A DNA stretch of 31,002 bases from a virus, in the IMG/VR virus record IMGVR_UViG_3300049218_000123, positions 1 to 31,002 of that record. One strand, given 5' to 3'. Numbering within the stretch: the first letter of the stretch is position 1; each line of letters opens with the position of its first letter. Position numbers and translations under genes: made by a program. The notes below the pieces were generated by a model. It saw only the letters and a program-made list of their open reading frames with translations, was not told where the DNA came from and made no database searches. Shown here one piece after another: positions 1-5,587 of this stretch.

Positions 1-198
1 TCTGGTATTTTTGGTAGCAATTTTCCCCAGGAGCTGCGGATGTTTACCTATGCCAGAACCATGCTCGCCCTTGATCGGCAAGGGCTGACCTTCGCCGGCA
101 CGGTGCTGCTGGCGAAGGGGCAGAAGGAACGCACGTCGGATATGGCCTCGCCGCAATCGGCGCAACGGCACTTCAATCGAAACTGGTCGGGTACATAG
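1..198 (+). CDS. C-terminal end of a phage structural (tail?) protein, partial
   Basis: Frame 1 is open from the window edge to a TAG at 196-198 and gives 65 residues ending in NRNWSGT. I do not recognise a domain. The stretch lies directly upstream of the lysis genes, where the last tail or fibre gene of such phages usually sits, and the late tail operon runs off the other end of the window. A tail-associated protein is therefore the likeliest identity, by inference from position only. It is 5'-truncated by the window edge and is followed by a strong terminator at 249-272. Confidence 0.5.
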   Translation, partial: SGIFGSNFPQELRMFTYARTMLALDRQGLTFAGTVLLAKGQKERTSDMASPQSAQRHFNRNWSGT

Positions 199-248
199 GG
201 CACTAAGGCTAGCCTTTGCAGATAGCCATGCGCTCGCGCTTAACACTC

Positions 249-272
249 AGCCGCCTCCTGGCGGCTTTTTTA
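249..272 (+). terminator. Rho-independent terminator after the tail operon
   Basis: A perfect 7-bp stem AGCCGCC/GGCGGCT closes a TCCT loop and is followed by five T. It ends the late structural transcript just before the lysis genes. Because it lies inside the longest open frame of the lysozyme (TTG at 216), it also shows that the real lysozyme start is downstream, at 285. Confidence 0.85.
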
Positions 273-284
273 TTGGGGATTCTC

Positions 285-1079
285 ATGACAAACACAATCA
301 ACGCGGCCACGCTGGCGCTTAACACTGCCGGCGAGGCTTGCGCGCAGGCATTTATCGACACGGACGGCGTTAAGAAATACCGCGCCTATGACGACAAGCA
401 TCCCGAAAAGGTACTGCGCCCAGGCGATGCTGTCGAGGGCACGCTCTCGATCGGCTACGGCCACACCGGCCCGGATGTCTATGTCGGCCTCGTCTGGACG
501 CAGCAGCAGGTAGACGATCAGCGCCTCACCGACATGCAGGTTGCCGAGAGTGCGGTCAACGACGCGCTGGCAAACGCAAGAAATGTCACGCTCACGAACA
601 ATCAGTTCGGCGCGATCGCAGATCTGGTGTTCAATATCGGCACGGGGAATTTCCTGAAATCCCGACTGCGCAGCCTGCTTGTATCGGGCAAGCTTTCCCT
701 GATCCCCGCTGAGTTTCCAAAATGGGTAAAGGCCAAGGGTGCCGTCGAGCCCGGTCTCCAACGGCGCCGCGCTATGGAAGTGCATCTTTATATGACGCCG
801 GATGTGGTGCCTGTCAGCTTTGCGCCGGCAGAGATAACTTCGCTCACGCCTGACCCCGTTAAGGAAAAGACACTGCTCACCTCAGCGACGGCGTGGGGAA
901 TCGCCACAGGTATGGCTGCGCCAGCTCTTGCACAACCCCTGCAGGACGCCGCAAGCCAGTTGTCGCCCTTCACCGAGCTTGGCCCATGGGTCCATAAGGC
1001 TGCGCTTTCACTGGGTTTCGGCGGCATGTGCTGCGCCATGATGGGCAAGTTCAAAACCATCAAGGAGCACGGCGTATGA
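285..1079 (+). CDS. Phage lysozyme (GH24 endolysin) with C-terminal membrane segments
   Basis: Peptidoglycan-cleaving endolysin. The GH24 fold is recognisable from the SIGYGHT beta-hairpin motif, the middle helix with QFGAIADLVFNIGTG, and the C-terminal PGLQRRRAMEVHLYM that matches the usual GLxRRRxAE signature. ATG 285 is chosen because GGGG lies just upstream and the longer frame would start before a terminator hairpin. By eye the catalytic Glu of the usual EG motif is Asp here (TDGVKKYRAYDD) and the T4 Thr26 position is Ser (LSIGYGH). About 14 residues are inserted between the first helix and the hairpin. After the enzyme domain come a linker and two hydrophobic stretches (near LLTSATAWGIATGMAAP and WVHKAALSLGFGGMCCAMM), so the enzyme may be membrane-tethered or carry a holin-like tail. 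The stop overlaps the next gene as ATGA. Confidence 0.85.
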   Translation: MTNTINAATLALNTAGEACAQAFIDTDGVKKYRAYDDKHPEKVLRPGDAVEGTLSIGYGHTGPDVYVGLVWTQQQVDDQRLTDMQVAESAVNDALANARNVTLTNNQFGAIADLVFNIGTGNFLKSRLRSLLVSGKLSLIPAEFPKWVKAKGAVEPGLQRRRAMEVHLYMTPDVVPVSFAPAEITSLTPDPVKEKTLLTSATAWGIATGMAAPALAQPLQDAASQLSPFTELGPWVHKAALSLGFGGMCCAMMGKFKTIKEHGV

Positions 1080-1330
1080 TCGCCGCCATAGCTAGTTTTT
1101 TCTCCGGTGCCTGGGCGAAGCTCGGGACATGGATCATTGGCATCGGAGCCATTCTCGCAGCCGTTGCCGGTGTTCTGCTGACCGTGCGTAATGCCGGGGA
1201 AGACGAGCAAAAAGAAGTCGACACGGCTGCGACCCTTAAATCAGTTACGGAGGCTAGCAATGTTGAAAATGAAGTGGCTGCCACGCCTGCTACTGCTCGC
1301 CGTGACGAGCTGCAGCAGTGGACAGAGTGA
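1076..1330 (+). CDS. Small lysis-cassette membrane protein, inner-membrane spanin-like (Rz-like)
   Basis: 84 residues starting at the ATG that overlaps the lysozyme stop (ATGA). A single transmembrane segment near the N-terminus (WIIGIGAILAAVAGVLLTV) is followed by a charged, Ala/Glu-rich tail ending in ARRDELQQWTE. This topology (N-terminal anchor, periplasmic helical domain) and its position after an endolysin fit an i-spanin. The next gene is embedded in the 3' part in another frame, as in Rz/Rz1 pairs. A small holin cannot be excluded, since no separate holin is visible. Length is short for Rz (usually about 150 residues). Confidence 0.6.
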   Translation: MIAAIASFFSGAWAKLGTWIIGIGAILAAVAGVLLTVRNAGEDEQKEVDTAATLKSVTEASNVENEVAATPATARRDELQQWTE

Positions 1331-1460
1331 CGGCTTCTGCGACATAGCGCGACCGATCTATCCTGCCAAGGCGGATGTGTCCGTCATTTCAGACGACCTT
1401 GTGCAGCAGATCTTGTCGCACGATAAAACCGGCCAACAGCTTTGCGGCTGGAAGAATTGA
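1260..1460 (+). CDS. Lipoprotein, outer-membrane spanin-like (Rz1-like), overlapping the previous gene
   Basis: 66 residues. ATG 1260 is chosen because a perfect GGAGG lies at 1249-1253. The N-terminus MLKMKWLPRLLLLAVTSC is a lipoprotein signal with lipobox VTSC, so Cys18 would be the lipidated residue. The mature part contains ARPIYPAKADVSV and QILSHDKTGQQLCGW, a pattern I associate with small proteins after phage endolysins in alphaproteobacteria. It overlaps the upstream spanin-like gene by 71 bases in a different frame, the classic embedded arrangement of Rz1 in Rz. It is not rich in proline, unlike lambda Rz1. Two further cysteines may form a disulfide. Confidence 0.65.
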   Translation: MLKMKWLPRLLLLAVTSCSSGQSDGFCDIARPIYPAKADVSVISDDLVQQILSHDKTGQQLCGWKN

Positions 1461-1473
1461 CAGATACTTGAGC

Positions 1474-1500
1474 GCCCCGGCTTCGGGCCGGGGCTTTTTT
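1474..1500 (+). terminator. Rho-independent terminator after the lysis genes
   Basis: GC-rich stem GCCCCGGC paired with GCCGGGGC (1474-1481 with 1487-1494) around a short TTCGG loop, then six T. It insulates the lysis operon from the convergent CDPS gene, whose stop lies four bases further on. On the minus strand the stem is not followed by a T tract, so it is probably one-directional. Confidence 0.85.
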
Positions 1501-1503
1501 GCT

Positions 1504-2241
1504 TTATACGGGTTGCCTATCAGTGCGCGGCAATGCGCGCATTTCGTCCGCAAAGTGCGGAGCGCGTTCGATCCTGATTTCAACCCGGCGCTGCGTCTCG
1601 AGGCCACGCGGGGCGTTTGGCACACGACCGGACTTTATGACCCGGAAAACCTCCGGTGTCGTGCCGGGATATATCTTTGCCGCGCTTGGAAATTGCTTGT
1701 GCAAAAGCGTATGCGCCGCCAACTCTTCAAAAATAAAATGCCTATTGTTATCGGCCAGCTTAGCCAATAGCGGCTCCGGCCCGGCGGAAAGCTTGCGCAA
1801 CATAAAACGGGCCACGCCCATATTGACCGCCGTCGTAAAAACACCATCGCTGCCATACAATTGAATGAACGCATCCTCGGTCTTCTTAAACTTTGGATGC
1901 CCCAACCAGTGATTCCAGCGGATGATTTCAGGCGTGATCCTTAACCCTATGAGAACGGATGCGTTCTCGCCAAGCCATTCATCGCCAAGGGCGCGCGCTT
2001 GGCTCCCCGCATCAGGCAAAAGATCGCCATGCTCATCTGTCAAGTTCCATGCATAGAGCGAATCCGACAGGTCGATGACGCAACGGGTAAAATTCGGCTG
2101 GGCGTTGATCCAATCCACAATCGCGCGCAGCTTGTCGCCCTTCGTGCCATCGTTGCCAAGGCTGACGGCAATAATCGCCGTCGAGCAATTTTTCCAATCG
2201 GCATCCGAAGCGGCTTTAACGCGCACCCTATAATCAGTCAT
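1504..2241 (-). CDS. Probable tRNA-dependent cyclodipeptide synthase (CDPS)
   Basis: CDPSs make cyclic dipeptides (diketopiperazines) in the cytoplasm from two aminoacyl-tRNAs, passing the first aminoacyl group to an active-site Ser. At 245 residues the protein has the family length. IIAVSLGN (residues 23-30) aligns with the ISxGN strand of AlbC and carries the nucleophile (Ser27) and the Asn equivalent to N40. Next comes the KLRAIVDWINAQ helix. Later, FIFEELA (169-175) aligns with YVLAEAP of AlbC, placing Glu173 at catalytic E182. KIYPG (Tyr191-Pro192) matches the Tyr202-Pro203 signature of the XYP subfamily. The position of Y178 is Phe169 in this by-eye alignment. The start codon overlaps the upstream XRE gene by 8 bases, so the two are translationally coupled. 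No tailoring enzyme (oxidase, P450, methyltransferase) is adjacent. The assignment rests on motif spacing, not a search. Confidence 0.75.
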   Translation of the reverse strand: MTDYRVRVKAASDADWKNCSTAIIAVSLGNDGTKGDKLRAIVDWINAQPNFTRCVIDLSDSLYAWNLTDEHGDLLPDAGSQARALGDEWLGENASVLIGLRITPEIIRWNHWLGHPKFKKTEDAFIQLYGSDGVFTTAVNMGVARFMLRKLSAGPEPLLAKLADNNRHFIFEELAAHTLLHKQFPSAAKIYPGTTPEVFRVIKSGRVPNAPRGLETQRRVEIRIERAPHFADEMRALPRTDRQPV

Positions 2242-2893
2242 ATGTTTTTTCCGCTATATTTTCTGTTGGCATTTTATGAGTTTCCCACAAGCGTTCGAAA
2301 ATACAGCGCATCGTCTGCGCGTTGGAGGCGCTGCGCGTGAGGTGACAGGTTTTTGCCGTGGGATCGCCGGACGGGTCGGCGATCATGATGCCTACTTTAT
2401 CGGCATAAATCAGGATCGAATTATTTTCAAAAGCGTGCGGTGGGATGCAGCGATACTCTACTAAAGGATAGAGGCAATAGGGATTCGCCTCACTGATCAG
2501 AGAGCGAAATTTGATCCCGTCATGGCGCATGCGCAGGTCGCTTTCGATCACCGCGTGGCTGCTCTTGCTGTTATCGACGTACATGAATAATAGCTCGCCG
2601 CCAGTGCCCCGCAGGGTCGCATAAGCGTCATCGAGCAGCTGCAGGTAGGCATTGGGGGCGGACAGGATGCGCAGAACGTCTTGGCGCTTGCGGACGCCGC
2701 TGGTGCCGATGAATTCAATGCCGGCGGCCTCAAAAGCGGCTTTAATCGCCTCAAAACTAGAAACGCGACCGTGACTGATTTCCTGTTCTATCCCTTGCAG
2801 CGTATTTTTGCTGATGCCGCTTTGTTTTGCCAGCTGGCCGAGGTTCCAGTTCAGCATGGCGCGGGCGGCGCGGATTTGCTCGGCAGTAATCAT
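2234..2893 (-). CDS. XRE-family regulator with a TrmB-like C-terminal domain
   Basis: 219 residues. Residues 1 to about 60 (ITAEQIRAARAMLNWNLGQL, then AKQSGISKNTLQGIEQ) form an XRE/Cro-type helix-turn-helix. The remaining 140 residues resemble the C-terminal, PLD-like sensor domain found in TrmB-type regulators: a basic helix DLRMRHDGIKFRSLI, then LVEYRCIPPHAF, a central ILIYADKVGIMIAD strand pair, and a terminal FERLWE helix. Such domains bind small ligands in known TrmB proteins; whether this one does is inference. It is the first gene of a two-gene operon with the CDPS and overlaps it by 8 bases. That suggests the regulator controls, or responds to, the synthase product. It is distinct from the CI-like repressor at 10613-11017. 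Confidence 0.7.
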   Translation of the reverse strand: MITAEQIRAARAMLNWNLGQLAKQSGISKNTLQGIEQEISHGRVSSFEAIKAAFEAAGIEFIGTSGVRKRQDVLRILSAPNAYLQLLDDAYATLRGTGGELLFMYVDNSKSSHAVIESDLRMRHDGIKFRSLISEANPYCLYPLVEYRCIPPHAFENNSILIYADKVGIMIADPSGDPTAKTCHLTRSASNAQTMRCIFERLWETHKMPTENIAEKTYD

Positions 2894-3018
2894 GTCCCGA
2901 GCTTAGCTGGAATATAATCACAAATAAACCTGAAAATTATCACCGTTAACCGTACCTATGAAGGCGTTGTTAATACTTTTCGCCTAAAAACGCATCTTCG
3001 CTCACCAACGGAGGCATT
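2894..3018. promoter_or_regulatory. Divergent promoter region between the XRE-CDPS operon and the 3019 gene
   Basis: AT-rich intergenic stretch between divergently transcribed genes. On the minus strand a TATATT at 2916-2911 is a plausible -10 for the XRE gene, with no good -35. The 11-mer TGGAATATAAT at 2908-2918 also occurs, in inverse orientation, at the cI/cro promoter (11088-11098). An AGGCG...CGCCT inverted repeat flanks an AT-rich centre near 2963-2987. The rightward gene has a strong ribosome site, ACGGAGG, at 3008-3014. Confidence 0.4.
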
Positions 3019-3171
3019 ATGCGTCATAACGATATCAACTTCGAGACTCTTGCACAACGTTATGGCGAACCGATTGCAGCTTTCGTCTTTAAGGAGATTG
3101 AGAAAGCCGAGCGCCTGAGCGCCAAGCTGATTCGCCCCAGCGGGGCCCGCGCAACCTCTTACAGCGCGTGA
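3019..3171 (+). CDS. Small hypothetical protein (50 aa)
   Basis: ATG preceded by a perfect ACGGAGG with optimal spacing, which supports a real gene despite its size. It encodes a charged, helical protein beginning MRHNDINFETLAQRYGEPIA. I do not recognise it. It is divergent from the XRE-CDPS operon and followed at once by another small gene, so the pair may be expressed together. Position between lysis genes and attP suggests an accessory or lysogenic gene. Confidence 0.6.
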   Translation: MRHNDINFETLAQRYGEPIAAFVFKEIEKAERLSAKLIRPSGARATSYSA

Positions 3172-3182
3172 GGGGCAGACCA

Positions 3183-3506
3183 ATGGATCAGCTGGATATC
3201 AATTTCAAAGTAAGCCGCTCAGCCCTCATTCGTGAAATTCTGGCGCGGCCTGGCAGGGCGATTGTCAGACTCGGCAATGTTCGCATGATCGGCACCGGTT
3301 ATGAGCCGCTGACCCAAAGCGAATTGCACGCCCTGATCACCGTCTCGCAGTATGTGGCTGCGAATGAAAACCTGCGCCCCGAAACCTTAGAGCAGGTAGT
3401 CGCGGCAGAGTTCAGGACGACCTCATTCGCTAACATTAATCGAGAGCAGTTTGCCGGTGCTGTCGCGTTCATGATCGAGCTGACGAAGGAGGAGGATGGG
3501 GATTGA
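3183..3506 (+). CDS. Hypothetical protein (107 aa) next to attP
   Basis: ATG 3183 is chosen for the AGGGG a few bases upstream; a GTG at 3168, overlapping the previous stop as GTGA, is the alternative and would add five residues. The product is a mixed alpha/beta, soluble protein (MDQLDINFKVSRSALIREIL at the start, FMIELTKEEDGD at the end). No family is recognised. It shares the DINF tetrapeptide with its upstream neighbour near the N-terminus, perhaps by chance. It is the last gene before the attachment site. Confidence 0.6.
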   Translation: MDQLDINFKVSRSALIREILARPGRAIVRLGNVRMIGTGYEPLTQSELHALITVSQYVAANENLRPETLEQVVAAEFRTTSFANINREQFAGAVAFMIELTKEEDGD

Positions 3507-3539
3507 TTTTATACTTTTCTCTTTTGTTCAAATGAACCC

Positions 3540-3596
3540 TTTTGCAAGAACGCAAACAGAACTGAAGCCATTTAGACACGGCTGAGCGTTTTGCAA
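3540..3596. repeat. Direct repeats TTTTGCAA, possible integrase arm sites
   Basis: The octamer TTTTGCAA occurs at 3540-3547 and 3589-3596, 49 bases apart, and the att core begins 47 bases after the second copy. Arm-type integrase sites often appear as short spaced repeats on one side of the core. This is only suggestive: two copies of an 8-mer in AT-rich DNA may be coincidence. Confidence 0.25.
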
Positions 3597-3635
3597 ATTG
3601 GCTATACTAAGCTATATTTGCGCCCTACCACGTCT

Positions 3636-3680
3636 TTCCTAATCCTGGGGTCGTGGGTTCAAATCCCGCCGGAAACGCCA
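3636..3680 (+). other. attP core: 3' half of a tRNA-Arg(CCT) gene
   Basis: The sequence reads as an anticodon loop TTCCTAA (anticodon CCT), anticodon-stem 3' arm TCCTG, variable loop, T-arm GTGGG-TTCAAAT-CCCGC, acceptor 3' strand and CCA. The 5' flank (CACGTC) cannot pair with the anticodon-stem 3' arm, and no D-arm or acceptor 5' strand precedes it, so this is not a functional tRNA gene. A tyrosine integrase ends two bases further on. Together this is the layout of a phage attachment core that restores the host tRNA 3' end on integration. Confidence 0.85.
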
Positions 3681-3681
3681 A

Positions 3682-4722
3682 TTATTTCATACGTTTATTT
3701 AACTTTTTATCCTTTTCTTTTGGGTTCCGTTGTACTCGATTTAGGTTAAGATGCAACGCTGCGGAGGCGCTTTTCAGATATTCAGGGCTGAACCTCGCAT
3801 AAACCGATTCCGTGATGCGCGTGCTGGAATGGCCGAGGTACTGACTGATTTCGGTCATCGGCACGCCGGCCTCAGCCATCCAGACAGCTGCCGTATGGCG
3901 CAGGACGTGCGGCGTTACCGTCGCCTTTCCTTTTTGGTCGACGAGACCCGCCGCCACTACGGCGGCATGGAAGCCTTTCTTGATAGAAATGATCTTCCGG
4001 CCGCCATGCTCGATGACAAAATCCGAGACCCTGGCTTCATGCAGCTCCTCTAATATCATTCGGGCGTCATCGGACATGGGAAGGATCGCGCGGCCCTTGT
4101 TGCCGGTTGAGCGACCGAGATTGATGATGCCCTTGTTGAAGTCGATATGCTTCCACGTCAGATCGAGGATGGCGGCGCTCCGCGCCCCCGTCGTGAGGGC
4201 GAGAACGATGAACCCCCGGACATGACGAACCTGCGCCGCCTCGATGAGCTGCTGCGCCTCATCGCGGGATAGAGAACGAAGCCGAGGGGGCGCTGCCGGC
4301 GGGAACTCAAATTGCGCCGGATGGCGTTTGTCGATCCAGTTCAGCGCGGCGCGCACGATGGTCAGGCGCTTTCTGATCGTCGCATTGGACAGCTTCTTTT
4401 TTTGCTCTTTAGCGATGTAGCTGCGGCACCAATAGCGGTCGATCTGATCGGGCCGCAAATGTCCTATGTCCGGCTGTATGGCGTTCCAGGCGTATTGTGC
4501 GTCCTTATGCGATGCCATAGCAGTCTTGTCGGCTAAATACTTCTCGACAATGCCATCGATCGTGTCTGCCTCTTTACCGGCGATCAACCTTTTAACATCT
4601 AGGATCGCGCGTTCGGCATCGTTGCGGCTTTTGACAGTTTTAGAGTCGAGAACGCGGCGCTTCGAGCGACCGTCCTCTCGCCAGTACGCATACCACTTTC
4701 CTCTGAATTTGACGGCTCGCAC
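3682..4722 (-). CDS. int: Tyrosine-type integrase
   Basis: Site-specific recombinase that would integrate and excise the phage at the tRNA-Arg(CCT) gene. All catalytic residues are visible: Arg181 in TTGARSAAILDLTW, His272 and Arg275 in PHVLRHT, His298 in YLGHSST and the nucleophile Tyr308 in ESVYARF. The N-terminal part holds an arm/core-binding SAM-like domain (about 55-135). A lysine-rich tail follows the tyrosine. The start is a GTG inside the excisionase-like frame, with AGGGAG upstream; no earlier in-frame start is possible because of a TGA. It is the last gene of the leftward operon and ends at the att core. Confidence 0.95.
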   Translation of the reverse strand: MRAVKFRGKWYAYWREDGRSKRRVLDSKTVKSRNDAERAILDVKRLIAGKEADTIDGIVEKYLADKTAMASHKDAQYAWNAIQPDIGHLRPDQIDRYWCRSYIAKEQKKKLSNATIRKRLTIVRAALNWIDKRHPAQFEFPPAAPPRLRSLSRDEAQQLIEAAQVRHVRGFIVLALTTGARSAAILDLTWKHIDFNKGIINLGRSTGNKGRAILPMSDDARMILEELHEARVSDFVIEHGGRKIISIKKGFHAAVVAAGLVDQKGKATVTPHVLRHTAAVWMAEAGVPMTEISQYLGHSSTRITESVYARFSPEYLKSASAALHLNLNRVQRNPKEKDKKLNKRMK

Positions 4723-4916
4723 GGTATACTCCCTTCATGTGCGGCCACCTCAGCCGCTCTTATTCGCCATAAACTTCCAAGCTTGAAGCCCTTTAACTCG
4801 CCGCGCGCGATCATGTCCCGGACGTGCTGATCAGAGCATCCCCACCGTTGGGCGAGCGACCTTGGCGTGAACGGGCACCCATTGTTCAATGGCGGTAATT
4901 CGATGATGTCTGTCAT
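4599..4916 (-). CDS. xis: Excisionase-like helix-turn-helix protein
   Basis: 105 residues. The first 60 hold a MerR/HTH_17-type winged helix (PFTPRSLAQRWGCSDQHVRD, then GELKGFKLGSLWRI), the domain used by phage excisionases to bind and bend att DNA. It starts on an ATGA overlap with the upstream gene and extends 124 bases into the integrase frame. The last 40 residues, in the overlap, are Ser/Arg-rich and look unstructured. The position just before int is the usual one for xis. The functional name is inferred from domain plus neighbour. Confidence 0.75.
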   Translation of the reverse strand: MTDIIELPPLNNGCPFTPRSLAQRWGCSDQHVRDMIARGELKGFKLGSLWRIRAAEVAAHEGSIPCEPSNSEESGMRTGERTVARSAAFSTLKLSKAATMPNARS

Positions 4917-5512
4917 CCCAATTCCTTCCTCGCCTCGTCGCGTGCAGTGTTAAGCGCCACAATGTCTTCATGTCCTCCACCTGTGTCTGTATGAAAACGT
5001 TTGGCTAGCAGCCGATAAGCTTCATCAACGTCAGTACTGTTACGGATGACATAGCCCCATTCAGAAAACCGCGTGCGCCAGCTTTTATTTGCTTCCGGCG
5101 CCGGCAAGGAAGTGAAGCCTGAAAAAGCCGCTTCCACCATGCTGCCGGTACCCCAACGTTCTACACCGCGCAGCGCGTCAATTGTTTTAGCAATTGCGTG
5201 TATATTATCGGCAATGCGATCCCAGCGATCGCAAGCGAAGGCCATTTGATGCAGCTTACCGTTCTTTCGAACCGTAAAATAAACCGCAGCACCCTGATCG
5301 CTTGGCTGACGCTGATTTGAATAAGGAAGACCATCCTTTCTCAATTCAAGATCTGTCGATATCACCGCGTTTGATCCGCCGATCAATCTTACCTCGTTCA
5401 AGACAGACTCAACGGCACGCCCGAGTGGCGTGTCAAAGCGAGCGCGTTTACGCTGATATGAAGGTGTGCGCGGACGCCCTTGCGGCCAGTGTAAAGGGAA
5501 CGATTGCGTCAC
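4913..5512 (-). CDS. Phage protein with a degenerate J-domain at the C-terminus
   Basis: 199 residues, starting at a GTG that overlaps the stop of an 18-codon ORF (GTGA). Residues 162-198 (DEAYRLLAKRFHTDTGGGHE, then an asparagine-containing helix) match a DnaJ J-domain in which the HPD tripeptide is HTD at 174-176. The asparagine-containing last helix matches LNxAxxEA of J-domains. The N-terminal 160 residues are not recognised. J-like proteins are frequent in phage early operons near recombination genes, where a role in remodelling replication complexes is supposed. The stop overlaps the xis start. Confidence 0.6.
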   Translation of the reverse strand: MTQSFPLHWPQGRPRTPSYQRKRARFDTPLGRAVESVLNEVRLIGGSNAVISTDLELRKDGLPYSNQRQPSDQGAAVYFTVRKNGKLHQMAFACDRWDRIADNIHAIAKTIDALRGVERWGTGSMVEAAFSGFTSLPAPEANKSWRTRFSEWGYVIRNSTDVDEAYRLLAKRFHTDTGGGHEDIVALNTARDEARKELG

Positions 5513-5565
5513 GCCGCCACCTCATCCGGTTTAAAAACTAGCTTTTCCGTCTCGATCGCCTGCAT
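5509..5565 (-). CDS. 18-residue coupling ORF
   Basis: A short frame MQAIETEKLVFKPDEVAA with one of the best ribosome sites of the operon (AGGAGAGAGGGAG upstream of the ATG) ends in a GTGA overlap with the start of the J-domain gene. It bridges the gap between the helicase stop (5588) and that weak GTG start. It may be a translated leader that delivers ribosomes to the next gene, or a genuine micropeptide. Confidence 0.45.
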   Translation of the reverse strand: MQAIETEKLVFKPDEVAA

Positions 5566-5587
5566 TCGATCTCCCTCTCTCCTGTGA

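Noticed and set aside
1635-1874. Second minus-strand frame inside the CDPS gene
   Set aside because: Short frame nested in a well-supported gene, with no ribosome site or pattern of its own.
3636-3680. A functional tRNA gene
   Set aside because: Only the 3' half is present; the 5' flank cannot form the anticodon-stem, D-arm or acceptor pairings.
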